The notes beneath the pieces are model-generated. The model saw nothing but the letters and a program-made list of their open reading frames with translations, had not been told where the DNA came from and searched no databases. Shown here piece by piece: positions 20,703-30,259 of a stretch of 64,000 nt of DNA; the stretch's first letter is position 1; each line of letters begins with the position of its first letter. Origin of the DNA: a bacterium (GTDB lineage: Bacteria; Krumholzibacteriota; Krumholzibacteriia; LZORAL124-64-63); contig JAAEQC010000033.1 in NCBI GenBank assembly GCA_024231905.1, positions 62,001 to 126,000 on the forward strand. The letters are read 5' to 3'. The position numbers and the translations under genes were made by a program.

Positions 20703-22493
20703 ATGAGCGACAAGAGCTATCCCACGGGCGGCGAATTCCTGCTGAAGGAGACCGCCCCCGCCGACTGCTTCACTCCCGAGGACTTCGACGAGAACCAGCG
20801 CATGATCGCCCAAACGGTGGAAGACTTCGTGACCCGGCACATCCACCCGGTGGTCGAGAAGTTCGAGTACGAGGGCGATACGTCCCTGGGCAAGTCCCTG
20901 CTCAAGGAAGCGGGCCAGATGGGCCTCCTGATGGCGGACGTCCCCGAGGCCTACGGCGGCATGGGCTCCGACAAGGCCACCATCATGCTCGTCAGCGAGA
21001 AGATCTCCGCCGGCGGCAGCTTCGCCGTGACCCACGGCGCCCATTCGGGCATCGGGACCCTGCCCATCGTCTACTTCGGTACGCCGGAACAGAAGCAGGA
21101 ATACCTGCCGGCCCTGGCCACGGGTGAAAAACTCACCTGCTACGCCCTGACCGAACCGGGCAGCGGCTCGGACGCTCTGGCCGCCGCCACCACGGCGGTC
21201 CTCAGCGAGGATGGCAGCCACTACGTGCTCTGCGGCACCAAGCAGTACATCACCAACGCGGGCTACGCGGAGATGGTCATCCTATTCGCCAAGGTGGACG
21301 GCGAGCACTTCACCGGCTTCATCGTCGACCTGAAGAGCGACGGCGTGAGCATCGGGGTCGAAGAGAAGAAGATGGGCATCAAGGGTTCGTCTACCTGCGC
21401 CATCATCCTGGAAGACGTGCAGGTACCCGCGGCCAACGTCCTGGGCGAGGTGGGCAAGGGCCACCTCATCGCCTTCAACATCCTCAACGTGGGCCGTTTC
21501 AAGCTGGGCGCCAGCACCGTGGGCGGCTGCAAGCTGGCCCTGGCCTCGGCCGTCCCCTACACCAAGGATCGCAAGCAGTTCGACACGCGGCTGTGCGACT
21601 TCGGCCTCATTCGCCGCAAGATCGCCGACGTGGCCGCAGCCACCTTCGCCGCCGAATCCATGGTGTACCGCACGGCCGGTCTGCTGGACACGGCCATCGC
21701 CACCCTGGACAAGGCCGATCCCGAGTACGACCGCAAATCCATCGGCCAAGTGGAGGAGTTCTCCATCGAGTGCTCCATGATCAAGGTCTTCGCCACGGAG
21801 GTCTGCGCCCTGGCGGCGGACGAGTGCCTGCAGATGTTGGGGGGCTACGGCTACTGCCAGGAATACCCCCTGGAGCGCATCTACCGGGACGAGCGCATCA
21901 ACCGCATCTTCGAGGGCACCAACGAGATCAACCGCATGCTGGTGCCGGGCATGATCATGCGCAAGGCCCTCAAGGGCGAGCTGCCCTTCCTGCCGGCAGC
22001 CCAGGCGGTGGCCGAGGAGTTGACGGGACTGCCCAGCTTCGAAGACCCGGGCGAACCCGGTTATCTGGAAATCGAGGTCGACCTGGTGGCCAACATGAAG
22101 AAGTCCGCCCTGGCGGCCCTGGGTCTGGCAGCCCAGAAGTTCGGTATGGGACTGAAGGACCAGCAAGGCGTGCTGGCCGACGCCGCGGACATCCTCATGG
22201 AAGCCTACGCCTGCGAGAGCGCCCTGCTGCGCACCCAGAAACGGGCCGCGGCCGAAGGTGAGGAAGGCGCGGCCGGCATGGCCGACATGTTCGTCCTCTA
22301 CGTGCACGACGCCATGGACCGCGTCGCGGTGAAGGCCCGCAACATCATGGCCGCCTGCGCCGAGGGCGACGAGTTGCGCACCATGCTGGCGGGAGTCCGG
22401 CGCCTGACCAAGCACGACCCGGTGAAGCGGGCCGAACTGCACGACCGCATCGCCGAGCGGGTGGTGGACGCTGACGGATTCACCGTGGGCTAG
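20703..22493 (+). CDS. fadE: Acyl-CoA dehydrogenase (FadE type)
   Basis: FAD-dependent first step of beta-oxidation, acyl-CoA to trans-2-enoyl-CoA. At 596 residues it is longer than the 380-residue core family and matches the Bacillus FadE type with an extra C-terminal helical domain. Visible blocks: CYALTEPGSGSDA (substrate and FAD site), LGGYGYCQEYPLERIYRDERINRIFEGTNEINRM, in which the Glu of EGTNEI is the usual catalytic base. GGAGGAG lies seven bases before the ATG. Last gene of the operon; it converges on the M14 peptidase gene with an 18-base gap and no obvious hairpin. Confidence 0.95.
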   Translation: MSDKSYPTGGEFLLKETAPADCFTPEDFDENQRMIAQTVEDFVTRHIHPVVEKFEYEGDTSLGKSLLKEAGQMGLLMADVPEAYGGMGSDKATIMLVSEKISAGGSFAVTHGAHSGIGTLPIVYFGTPEQKQEYLPALATGEKLTCYALTEPGSGSDALAAATTAVLSEDGSHYVLCGTKQYITNAGYAEMVILFAKVDGEHFTGFIVDLKSDGVSIGVEEKKMGIKGSSTCAIILEDVQVPAANVLGEVGKGHLIAFNILNVGRFKLGASTVGGCKLALASAVPYTKDRKQFDTRLCDFGLIRRKIADVAAATFAAESMVYRTAGLLDTAIATLDKADPEYDRKSIGQVEEFSIECSMIKVFATEVCALAADECLQMLGGYGYCQEYPLERIYRDERINRIFEGTNEINRMLVPGMIMRKALKGELPFLPAAQAVAEELTGLPSFEDPGEPGYLEIEVDLVANMKKSALAALGLAAQKFGMGLKDQQGVLADAADILMEAYACESALLRTQKRAAAEGEEGAAGMADMFVLYVHDAMDRVAVKARNIMAACAEGDELRTMLAGVRRLTKHDPVKRAELHDRIAERVVDADGFTVG

Positions 22494-22511
22494 GCCCGTC
22501 GGTACGAAGTA

Positions 22512-24230
22512 TTACTTGGCATAGGTGAGTTTCGTCAGGGCCCGGCCCTGTGGCGTCTCCAGGCGCATCACATAGACGCCGGCTGCCACCGAGCGGCCGG
22601 CGTCGTTGCGTCCGTCCCAGTCCACCGAATCGGCACCCGCCACGTGGAAACCCTGGACGAGTGTCTTCACCCGGCGTCCGGCCAAGTCGAAGACGACCAG
22701 TTCGACCGACCCGTCCGCCGGCACCGTGAAGACCACGGTCGTGCCGCCGTTGAAGGGGTTCGGCGCCGCGCGCACGGCGATCACCGGCGCCTCGGGCACG
22801 GACGAGACGTACTTCTCCAATTCCACGTCCAGCAACGTCCCGGTTCCCCAAGTCGTAGCCACATCGTCGACGGCGTAGCTCCAGTAGCCGACCGCATCCA
22901 CCCTGACATTCCAGGTCCCGGTGGGCAGGATCTTCCAGTAGTCGCCGTGGGTCGGGTCGGTGTTCACTTCCGCGTCGTTGCCCACGAGCCGGACGGTGGC
23001 ATCCAGGGGCGCGCCTGTGTCCTTGTCCGTGATCACGCCGTGCAGGCCGTAGCGGGCGGTGGCCGCGTAGGCCAGGTAGGAATCCCGGTTGTCGTCCCAC
23101 AAACCGGCCAGGGCGCTCGCCGCCGGCCACTTCGTGTCGCTCAGTTCGAGGGTCACATCCAGACAGCCGTGTTCGACGTACACCCAGTCCTGGAGAGTGC
23201 CCAGGGCCGGATACCAGTCGGCGCCGTGGGTGATGCCGCCGGGGAAGTAAGGGCTGGCTGCCATGGGCGGGTTCAGGCTGGCGTAGGCCGTGGACATGAG
23301 GATGAGGGCCGCGTCGTCGGGCGCCCGGTCGTAGGTCTTGTCCCAGGGGTAATTGACCACGAGCGCGCCCGTGTGGGCGTTGGCGCTGAGCACGAAATGG
23401 TGAGTTTGACCATACCAGTCGAAGTCGGCGTTCTCCGGTTGGAGTGAAGCCTGGACCTCGAAGTTGCGGTTCAGGTCATAGTTATTGGCGTTGCGGCGGA
23501 GGCCGGCCACGTAGCCATCTGGGTTGTGCAGGGGCAGGAGGTGGATCTCCGTGCCGTCCACCAGGGCCGTCAGGGCCTCCTGGCCGGGCTGGCCGTAGTT
23601 GTCGGTCAGGTATTCGGCCAGATTCATGAGCATGACCATGCCCACGGGTTCGTCCCCGTGCATGGTGCTCGACAGGCGCACTTCCGGCTCGGGTTCCGTG
23701 TTCTGGACGTCGTCCGAGATGGCCAGCCCCCACAGGGTGCGGCCCTGGACCGAGGTGCCCCAGGCGAAGCGGCGGGCGATGGCCGGGTGGTCGGTCTCGA
23801 TGGCCGCCAGCAGGGTGCCGATCTCCGCGGCGGTCGGGTAGTCGGTGAGGATCTTGACGGACGCTCCGGCCGCGTCCCGGGCGGCCCAGGCCGCTTCCAC
23901 GGCGCGGCGCCCGGTCTGCTCGCGGTCGGGCAGGCGCTCCCAGGCCACGCCCGCGGCGGTCAGGGCCGCCGCTTCGTCCGCGGTCACCCGGGGACGCCAC
24001 TCCAATCCGCCACCGGCCAGGGGCCGCACCTGCTCCCGATTGAAGGATGCCACCGGCGTCCGGGCCAGGAGGGCAGACAAGGCGTCGGCGTCGGCCAGAT
24101 GCACCTGCACGGGGAAGTCGTCGTACACGGCCGGCTGCCAGTCAGGAGGAGCCGCTCCAGCGGCGGTTGCCAGGAACAGCAGGGCGCAGGGAACGACGAT
24201 ACGAAGCCGCGGACGGAGGATGGCTGTCAT
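22512..24230 (-). CDS. Secreted M14 zinc carboxypeptidase with C-terminal sorting domain
   Basis: A 572-residue exported protein. Order: signal peptide (hydrophobic core IVVPCALLFLATAAGAA), propeptide-like region to about 135, M14 catalytic domain with the zinc motif HGDEPVG (HxxE), LHNPDGYVAG and NNYDLNRNF, a later His in SANAHTGALVVNYPWD and the catalytic Glu in DVTLELSDTKWP, then a carboxypeptidase-regulatory-like beta domain (GVITDKDTGAPLDATVRL). The C-terminal FlgD/T9SS-like domain has APNPFNGGTTV and ends in LTKLTYAK. It probably trims extracellular peptides while attached to or released from the surface. It converges on fadE. Confidence 0.9.
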   Translation of the reverse strand: MTAILRPRLRIVVPCALLFLATAAGAAPPDWQPAVYDDFPVQVHLADADALSALLARTPVASFNREQVRPLAGGGLEWRPRVTADEAAALTAAGVAWERLPDREQTGRRAVEAAWAARDAAGASVKILTDYPTAAEIGTLLAAIETDHPAIARRFAWGTSVQGRTLWGLAISDDVQNTEPEPEVRLSSTMHGDEPVGMVMLMNLAEYLTDNYGQPGQEALTALVDGTEIHLLPLHNPDGYVAGLRRNANNYDLNRNFEVQASLQPENADFDWYGQTHHFVLSANAHTGALVVNYPWDKTYDRAPDDAALILMSTAYASLNPPMAASPYFPGGITHGADWYPALGTLQDWVYVEHGCLDVTLELSDTKWPAASALAGLWDDNRDSYLAYAATARYGLHGVITDKDTGAPLDATVRLVGNDAEVNTDPTHGDYWKILPTGTWNVRVDAVGYWSYAVDDVATTWGTGTLLDVELEKYVSSVPEAPVIAVRAAPNPFNGGTTVVFTVPADGSVELVVFDLAGRRVKTLVQGFHVAGADSVDWDGRNDAGRSVAAGVYVMRLETPQGRALTKLTYAK

Positions 24231-24359
24231 GATTCCCTTCCCAACGGAGATAGGTACCCCACCAGCTTACCACAACACCGGGTGTGCCTTCGTCATCGTG
24301 TTCCCGGGCGGTCCGCTTTCAGGGCATGACACAATATCAACATAACCGGCTGCCGGGTC

Positions 24360-24384
24360 AAAAATCGAGGCCCCCGGGGGCCCC
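24360..24384 (-). terminator. Intrinsic terminator after the phosphohexomutase gene
   Basis: GGCCCCCGGGGGCC (24369-24382) can form a short, very GC-rich hairpin, followed on the minus strand by TCGATTTTT. It begins about 26 bases after the stop of the phosphohexomutase gene. Confidence 0.6.
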
Positions 24385-24409
24385 GGAAACATGGGCGAAC
24401 ATACCCCGC

Positions 24410-26368
24410 TCAGACGCCCGGAATCTCCAGGCGCGTGAAGGCCTCGTTGAGCTCGGCCACCGTATCGGCGTCGGCCCCCTCCATGTAGTAGCGCAGCACC
24501 GCGTCGGTGCCGCTGGCCCGCAGTTCGAACCACTGGCTCGCGAACTCCATGAATGTCCCGTCCCCCGCGTGGAAGACCCGCTCGATGGTGGGCAGGACCG
24601 CTCCCTCGGGCATGGCCTCGAGCAGGATCGCGGTTACCGCCTCCGGATCTTGGCCCACCAGGGAGGCGAAGAAGGCCACGGTGGCTTCCTTGCGCGCGTT
24701 GCCCGCGGCCCGGGCGGCAATACGCTCCTCCCCTTGGAGGGATTCGTCGAAAAGGGTCACGTCACGGCGCTCGTAGAAACGGTAGCACGTGTCCCAACGC
24801 TCGAGCTGGTCCAGGTAGAAACCGGCGAAGCTGCCGCCGTCCGTGTGGAGACGCGCGGCCAGGCAGAGGGACATGACGCCGATCTGCATGCCGTCCTTCT
24901 CCTTGGCCGCCAGGCTGCGCCGATTGCCGTCACGGCTCGCCACGGCCTCGGCCGGCCCCATGGACGCGCCGCCGCTCTCCTCGGCCATGATCAGCAGTCG
25001 CGGCCGAGGGCCGAAGGAGGTGGCCACGCCGGTCACATCGGTGGCGGTGCAGTCGGCCGCGCCGGCGGCGGTCTGTTCCTCCAGATCCCGAACGAGGGCG
25101 GCGAAGTACTTGAAGCCCACGGGCACCCGGAAGGTGGCCAGGCCCGCGTCCGTCTGCTCGTTGGCCCGGGTCGCGATCTCGCCGATGCTCCAGCTCGTGG
25201 GGTAGGTGGTGGCCACGATCCAGTTGGCCTCGTCCAGTTCGCCGGCGGCGGCCAGGGCGTCGAGCTTGAGGGCCGTCAGCATGAAGTAGATCTGGTTGGG
25301 TTTGAAGAAGACCAGGCAGCGGTCGGCGTCCAGCGAGTCGACTTCGAGGCCGGCGGCGGCGGCCCGCTCGGCCAGGGAGGAAGGTGCGGTGGTGACCATA
25401 TTGAAGCGGTCGCCATCCGGGTCCCAGATGAAGAAGACGTGGCACTGTTCGGCGGCCAGCATCTCCTGGGCGCCCACGTGCTTATACACTTGCCATTTGC
25501 CCGGATCGACGCCGTGGTTCACGCCGTCGACGATGCCGATGCCGTGGTAGTCGCAGCTCTCGGCCTCGTGGGTAAAGAAGACCGGGCCCGCGTCATCCAC
25601 GTCGATGCCCAGGGCGCCGAAGATCGACCGGCCGGACGGGCCCATGCTGCCGCCCTCGGTGCAGAAAGCGGCGCGAAAGCCGTCGGCCGCGGCCGCCGGT
25701 ATTGCCGCCAGGAGATCGGCGGGGACGATCTGGCGTAGCACGTCCACATAGGCGGCGGTGGGCTCGAAGTCGCGCTTGATCAGGGGATCATCCGCCGCGG
25801 CGAGGCGGATCTCCAGTCCCTCGTCCACGGCTGCCGTCACCATTTCGCGCACCCGGTCGGCGATCTGCCCGGCCATCTCCATGAGCTGGCCGCCGGTCTC
25901 GTCCATGGGCTTCCAGCCGCCCTTGTAGCTCTGGCTGTGGCTGGCGGTGAAGTTTTCGCCCCCGTCCAGTTCGTCGTAGAAAACACCGAAGGACGACAAC
26001 CAGATGGGCGTGGTGCGCACGCTTTCGGGCCGCAGGTGGATCTCCAGGCCGTGGGCCGCGTAGAGCCGCGCCGCCAGGTCGATGAATTCCTGGGTGTGGG
26101 GACGCACTTCGCCGCCCACGTGGAGCTTGCCCAGACCCATTTCCACCGCGATACGCGCCCGCGCCTCCAGGATGATCGCCAACGTCAGGCCGTTCAGGGG
26201 GACGTCCGTGTTGAACAGGTCATCCGGATCCAGCAGGTCCCGGTAGCCGGCGGTGCCGAGTTTGAAGTCCGCAGCCCAGGCCTCCAGACCGGCGGCGGCG
26301 GCCAGTTCACGGCCGACGGTGAAGGATTCGGGCGTGCGGGCGAAGGGAGTGAACAGGGGCGCGCTCAT
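24410..26368 (-). CDS. Phosphohexomutase family protein (phosphoglucomutase/phosphomannomutase-like)
   Basis: Enzyme of the alpha-D-phosphohexomutase superfamily, 652 residues, against about 450-580 in common members. Signature blocks are present: FKLGTAGYRD (entry motif), NFTASHSQSYKGG, where the Ser of TASHS is the phosphoserine that shuttles phosphate, the metal loop DPDGDRF, and the sugar-binding loop EESGGAS. Compared with the classic TASHNP and GEESGG motifs, the Ser loop reads TASHSQ, so substrate preference may differ. GAGGACAGACTC precedes the ATG. An intrinsic terminator follows. The exact substrate (glucose, mannose or a modified hexose phosphate) cannot be told from sequence. Confidence 0.85.
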   Translation of the reverse strand: MSAPLFTPFARTPESFTVGRELAAAAGLEAWAADFKLGTAGYRDLLDPDDLFNTDVPLNGLTLAIILEARARIAVEMGLGKLHVGGEVRPHTQEFIDLAARLYAAHGLEIHLRPESVRTTPIWLSSFGVFYDELDGGENFTASHSQSYKGGWKPMDETGGQLMEMAGQIADRVREMVTAAVDEGLEIRLAAADDPLIKRDFEPTAAYVDVLRQIVPADLLAAIPAAAADGFRAAFCTEGGSMGPSGRSIFGALGIDVDDAGPVFFTHEAESCDYHGIGIVDGVNHGVDPGKWQVYKHVGAQEMLAAEQCHVFFIWDPDGDRFNMVTTAPSSLAERAAAAGLEVDSLDADRCLVFFKPNQIYFMLTALKLDALAAAGELDEANWIVATTYPTSWSIGEIATRANEQTDAGLATFRVPVGFKYFAALVRDLEEQTAAGAADCTATDVTGVATSFGPRPRLLIMAEESGGASMGPAEAVASRDGNRRSLAAKEKDGMQIGVMSLCLAARLHTDGGSFAGFYLDQLERWDTCYRFYERRDVTLFDESLQGEERIAARAAGNARKEATVAFFASLVGQDPEAVTAILLEAMPEGAVLPTIERVFHAGDGTFMEFASQWFELRASGTDAVLRYYMEGADADTVAELNEAFTRLEIPGV

Positions 26369-26470
26369 GAGTCTGTCCTCGCGGCTCGTGCGGAAAAGGC
26401 GGTCGCGCGGCGACGACCGGTGACGGGCGCAGGATAAACGCCCGCAGCAGGGAAGGCAAATGCCCCGCGA

Positions 26471-26950
26471 TCAGGAATCGTCGTCCGCCGACGCCGGATC
26501 CACCGTCTCTCGCCAGGCCAGCAGAGACGCCGGCAACACCTGGGCCAGGTAGCCGAGCAGGAACATGATCGCCAGGCCGAAGGAGTAGTGCCCGCGCCAA
26601 GTCAGTCCCACGAGGGAGAACCGGATCGTGAACACGACGATCACCACCAGCAGCAGGCTCACTATGGCAAACACCGCATAGGAACGCCGGAACGACTCGT
26701 GAGTGACGAGAATCTGGCGTTCGTCCAGGTCCCCCGCTTCGGCGCGGGCCAGACTCCAGAAGCCACTGCGACCGTAGGTCACGAAGAAGGTCACCGTGAA
26801 TGCTCCCAACCCGGCGGCGAATACGACGGCGAGCGATAAATTCCAGGTCCCGTACTCCCCGGCACAGAAGACAGCCGCCAGGAGCGCCGCGCTGACGTAG
26901 TTGGCGACCACGCCCCGGCGTCTCGCTTCACGTGTCCGGCCCCAATCCAT
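26471..26950 (-). CDS. Small four-helix membrane protein of unknown function
   Basis: A 159-residue protein with four hydrophobic segments (about 15-33, 37-58, 92-113 and 121-145) and a conserved-looking cytoplasmic loop AEAGDLDERQILVTHESFRRSY between helices two and three. It follows an XRE regulator gene with a single base between stop and start, so it is translated from the same message. Pairs of a small XRE regulator and a DUF2178-like membrane protein are common in bacteria and archaea, but a function has not been assigned that I know of. Lack of a separate promoter suggests the regulator controls both. Confidence 0.75.
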   Translation of the reverse strand: MDWGRTREARRRGVVANYVSAALLAAVFCAGEYGTWNLSLAVVFAAGLGAFTVTFFVTYGRSGFWSLARAEAGDLDERQILVTHESFRRSYAVFAIVSLLLVVIVVFTIRFSLVGLTWRGHYSFGLAIMFLLGYLAQVLPASLLAWRETVDPASADDDS

Positions 26951-26951
26951 G

Positions 26952-27212
26952 TCACTCTCCTTCCTGCTTGCGCACGGCCAGGAGTTCGGCGCTGAGCGGC
27001 TTCAACGGCGCTGTCCCGAATACGAGTTCGACCGGCAATCCAAAGTACTCGCAGATGCGGAAGGCCAGATCGAGGCTCGGATTGTATTCCTCGCGCTCCA
27101 GGTACCCCACGGTTTGGAAATTGACGCCGATGTGGGCGGCGAGTTCCTTGCGGGAGACGCCGCGTTCGCGCCGCAGCACGGCAATGCGGTTGTGGAGTTT
27201 TCTCGATTCCAT
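26952..27212 (-). CDS. XRE-family helix-turn-helix regulator
   Basis: An 86-residue DNA-binding protein made almost entirely of a Cro/CI-type helix-turn-helix: IAVLRRERGVSRKELAAHIGVNFQTVGYLE, followed by NPSLDLAFRICEYFGLPVELVF, the usual C-terminal helix of the short XRE type. It probably binds the perfect palindrome about 20-40 bases upstream of its own start and so regulates itself and the following membrane-protein gene. No Shine-Dalgarno sequence is visible before the ATG; the leader is AT-rich, so translation may rely on an unstructured or very short leader. Confidence 0.88.
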   Translation of the reverse strand: MESRKLHNRIAVLRRERGVSRKELAAHIGVNFQTVGYLEREEYNPSLDLAFRICEYFGLPVELVFGTAPLKPLSAELLAVRKQEGE

Positions 27213-27232
27213 GTACGTAATATATATCTAAT

Positions 27233-27250
27233 TGTTGTATATTTACAACA
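27233..27250. promoter_or_regulatory. Perfect palindrome upstream of the XRE gene, probable operator
   Basis: TGTTGTATATTTACAACA has 7-bp inverted arms around TATT, in an AT-rich island (about 27205-27255) that contrasts with the surrounding GC-rich DNA. The same island is the only place for the promoter of the XRE/membrane-protein pair, so the palindrome overlaps or abuts it. Confidence 0.6.
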
Positions 27251-27320
27251 TATTCTTGACTGGGGTTGCCGGCCCGGATTACCGGCTGTGTGGCAAGACC
27301 CGGTGCACGGTCCGCGATTC

Positions 27321-29573
27321 CTATTTGACGAGAGTCATGCGGCCGACGGCCTCGCCGCCGGTGGTGACGAGGCGGTAGAGGTACACCCCGCTGCCCGCGC
27401 GCCGTCCCCTATCGTCGCGGCCGTCCCAAACGATCTCCGCCCGGCCCGCGTCCAGCACCACGCCCTGCAACAGGCGGCGGACCCGGCGGCCGGCCGTGTC
27501 GTAGACGTCCAGGGTGACCGGGCCGTCAGCGGCCAGCTCGTAGGCGATGGTCGTGGACGGGTTGAAGGGATTGGGGTGGTTTCCCAGGAGGCGGGGACCT
27601 GCCGGCGGCACGTCCATGACCGCCGAGGTGCCTAGCTGCAGGGGCAGAGTGTCCAGGTGGGCCGCCATGTCCGGGCCGGTGATCGTCAGATCCAGGCTCT
27701 CCAGGCCGTCGAAAGGCCGCAACAGATCCACCGTCACCATGCCCGTGCCGTCCCCCACGCCACGTCCGTAGAGCGCACCGTTCCAGCTCAGAGCCACGAC
27801 CGTGCCCGCGGGACCGTCCACGTCCAGTTCCCAGGTGGCGTCGCCGGCGTCCAGGGCGCCCGGCGTCCCCACGACGAAGGTTCCCGGGGCCCGGGTGCGG
27901 ACCTGCAGGGAGGCGTCGCCGAAGAGGGTGTACTGCTCGATCACCGTGGTGGCCACGGGCAGGCCCGCGTAGATCTCCAGCACCTTGGCCAGGCCCGCGT
28001 GGCAAAGGGCGCCCAGGGAGCGTTCGCCGCCCACGGTCAGGGCCTCCACGACGCCCTGCTGCAGGAGCGTGGGCGGGGTCCAGGGCACTTCGCTGGTAGC
28101 GGCGAAAACGCCCACCGCACCACCCGGCCGGGCCGCGGAGCCCGCACGCAACCAGGCCTCGGCCAGACAGGTGTTCAGGGAGAGGTCGCCGTTGGAGCAG
28201 GAGGCGTCCACCACCCAGGGCCAGTGCCCGGAGTTGTCGAGCCCCGTCACGTCGGCCACGTCGAAGGGCACGCTCTGCCAGGCGGTGCCGCTGCCGTGAC
28301 CCAGGTAGTTGACCAGGCTGCGGCCGGATTCCAGGGCGTCCGCCACGTCGCCTGCTCCGGCGCCGTCGGTCTCGTAGATGCGGTCCACGGCGGTGAAGCC
28401 GTGTTCCAGGAGCTTGTCCCGGAGTTCGTCGGCCCGTTCGTGGTCCGCCGGAGAACCTTCGGCGCTGGCCACGCCGGCCGCGCGGGCGAACCACGGGTCT
28501 CCGGCCGTGGCGTCGCGCTCGTAGGCGACGATCCGCGCCGACTGCACGGCCAGTTCGGATATGGAGCGGGCGGGCAGGCGGGAAACCAGCACGTCCGGGT
28601 GCAGGTCGTCGCCGTCGACCATGCCGTAGCGTTGGTCGGACAGCACGCCGGGAGTCGAGGCGGCCAGGGACGGCACCTGGGCCACGTCGCCCACCAGGAG
28701 CAACCAGGCCAGGCCACCAGCATCCGCGTAGCGAAGAGCCACGGCGTCCTGCACGGCGGCGGCGCTGCCACCCAGTTCCTCGTAGGTCCGCACTTCGACG
28801 TCCAAACCGCGGCGGGCTTTCCAGTCCACGAAGGCGTCCAGGCCGCCGGCCAGGGCGGCGGGCACCACCACGAGCATACGGGGGGCCGTGACCAAGGTCT
28901 TGGCAGTGGCGTCCAGCGGCTCGGGGGTATTGGCGAAGAGGCGGCGCCGCACGTCCGCCAGTTCCGGCGTACCCCGGCTTACCGACGGCTGAACGTCGGG
29001 CGTGGCCAGAACCAGGCGGATGTGTTCGGTGACCAGCAGCAGGCCCCGCGCCGCATCGTAACGGACCGGGTTCAGGCGTACGGTAGCGCCCCGGCTACCG
29101 GCGGCGTCGAAAACGGCGGCCAGTTCGGCGGCGGCGGCGGGCCAGGGGCCGTCGGACGGCAACGCGGCCGGCCGCTCAAGGCCTTCCGGAAGCAAGCGGC
29201 GGCTCAGGTGACCGTAGGACACGACCAGGGTGGCCACGGGCACTTCGCGCACCCGGTGTTCGAGGATTTCCAGGATGGGCGTGCCACCGTCGGGGACAGC
29301 CAGGGTAACTGGCACCATGGGCAGTTCGGGACGGCCGGCCACCTGCCGCGGCGTGCGGCCGGGCAGGTCCACCACCAGACCGTCGGGCGTGTCCACGAGC
29401 TGGAAACCGGGCAAGTCGTAGACCATTTCGAGGCGGTCGGGGGAGCCGTCCACGCGCACCTCGGCCGGCGCGGCCGGATCGGCGTCCGCCATCGGGATCC
29501 AGGCGGCGATCACGGGCTGCGCCAGGAAGGTCAGCAGCAAACCAGTGATGGTGGTGAATCGACGAGCGCGCAC
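27321..29573 (-). CDS. Secreted C25 (gingipain-like) cysteine peptidase with C-terminal sorting domain
   Basis: A 750-residue exported protein: signal peptide (TITGLLLTFLAQPVIA), propeptide to about 220, C25 catalytic domain (about 225-590), then beta domains. The catalytic pair is visible as His in LVNYLGHGSGTAW and Cys in WVVDASCSNGDL, and the region AWLLLVGDVAQVPS is typical of gingipain-like enzymes. The end is an FlgD/T9SS-like domain with LGNHPNPFNPSTTIAYEL and a final VGRMTLVK. The GTG start follows GAGGGAGAG, and a strong extended -10 promoter lies just upstream. It is likely a surface or secreted endopeptidase; cleavage specificity is unknown. Confidence 0.9.
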   Translation of the reverse strand: MRARRFTTITGLLLTFLAQPVIAAWIPMADADPAAPAEVRVDGSPDRLEMVYDLPGFQLVDTPDGLVVDLPGRTPRQVAGRPELPMVPVTLAVPDGGTPILEILEHRVREVPVATLVVSYGHLSRRLLPEGLERPAALPSDGPWPAAAAELAAVFDAAGSRGATVRLNPVRYDAARGLLLVTEHIRLVLATPDVQPSVSRGTPELADVRRRLFANTPEPLDATAKTLVTAPRMLVVVPAALAGGLDAFVDWKARRGLDVEVRTYEELGGSAAAVQDAVALRYADAGGLAWLLLVGDVAQVPSLAASTPGVLSDQRYGMVDGDDLHPDVLVSRLPARSISELAVQSARIVAYERDATAGDPWFARAAGVASAEGSPADHERADELRDKLLEHGFTAVDRIYETDGAGAGDVADALESGRSLVNYLGHGSGTAWQSVPFDVADVTGLDNSGHWPWVVDASCSNGDLSLNTCLAEAWLRAGSAARPGGAVGVFAATSEVPWTPPTLLQQGVVEALTVGGERSLGALCHAGLAKVLEIYAGLPVATTVIEQYTLFGDASLQVRTRAPGTFVVGTPGALDAGDATWELDVDGPAGTVVALSWNGALYGRGVGDGTGMVTVDLLRPFDGLESLDLTITGPDMAAHLDTLPLQLGTSAVMDVPPAGPRLLGNHPNPFNPSTTIAYELAADGPVTLDVYDTAGRRVRRLLQGVVLDAGRAEIVWDGRDDRGRRAGSGVYLYRLVTTGGEAVGRMTLVK

Positions 29574-29602
29574 TTCGTCTCTCCCTCGACAGGTGAGACA
29601 TG

Positions 29603-29633
29603 ATTATACCACAAAAACTGCCCTATAGTTCAA
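29603..29633 (-). promoter_or_regulatory. Sigma-70 promoter of the C25 peptidase gene
   Basis: On the minus strand TGGTATAAT gives a perfect -10 with an extended TGn element (hexamer at plus coordinates 29603-29608). TTGAAC lies 19 bases upstream (29628-29633), a long spacer that the extended -10 could compensate. Predicted leader is about 23 bases. Confidence 0.6.
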
Positions 29634-29679
29634 AATAAATCGGCGGGATCTCAGCGAGGACGGCGCCGTCCCAGATCAT

Positions 29680-30246
29680 CTAACTCGTTGATTCAAATGA
29701 TACATCGACGACCTGGCGTACGGTACCCGTCTCCACCTCGAAGAATTCCTCCCGTCCAAACGAGAAAAGGGAGGCGATGAGGTTCGAGGGGAAGACCTCC
29801 ACCCGGGTGTTCATGTCCCGGACGTTGGCGTTGTAGAAGCGGCGGGAGCGCTGGATCCGATCCTCGGTGCCCGACAATTCCTGCTGCAGGGCCAGGAAGT
29901 TCTCGCTGGCCTTCAGGTCCGGGTAGCCCTCGACCACGGCGAAGAGGTTGCGCATGCTGTCCACGAGGGCCTTCTCGTCGGCGGCCTGGCTGGCGGCACC
30001 CCCCTGGGAGCCGGCGGCCCGCGCACGGGCCTCGGTGACGCGTTCGAGGACCTCGCGCTCGTGGGCGGCGTAGGCCTTGACCGTCTCCACCAGATTGGGC
30101 ACCAGGTCGTAGCGGCGCTTGAGCTCCGTATCGATGTCCGACCAGGACTCGCGCACGTGCTGCCGGATGCGCACCAGGGCGTTGTAGTTGAGCACGGCCC
30201 AGAGCAGGATCGCCGCCAGCACGCCGAGGGGTATGTAAATGTTCAC
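29680..30246 (-). CDS. lemA: LemA family protein
   Basis: A 188-residue protein with one N-terminal membrane helix (YIPLGVLAAILLWAVLNYNALV) followed by the long helical LemA domain: RIRQHVRESWSDIDTELKRRYDLVPNLVETVKAYAAHE is the family signature, and FYNANVRDMNTRVEVFPSNL closes it. LemA proteins are membrane-anchored with the helical bundle probably outside the cytoplasm, and their biochemical role is unclear. The gene follows another single-helix membrane protein gene by 13 bases and ends the unit. Confidence 0.93.
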   Translation of the reverse strand: MNIYIPLGVLAAILLWAVLNYNALVRIRQHVRESWSDIDTELKRRYDLVPNLVETVKAYAAHEREVLERVTEARARAAGSQGGAASQAADEKALVDSMRNLFAVVEGYPDLKASENFLALQQELSGTEDRIQRSRRFYNANVRDMNTRVEVFPSNLIASLFSFGREEFFEVETGTVRQVVDVSFESTS

Positions 30247-30259
30247 GCCGGGCAGCCTT

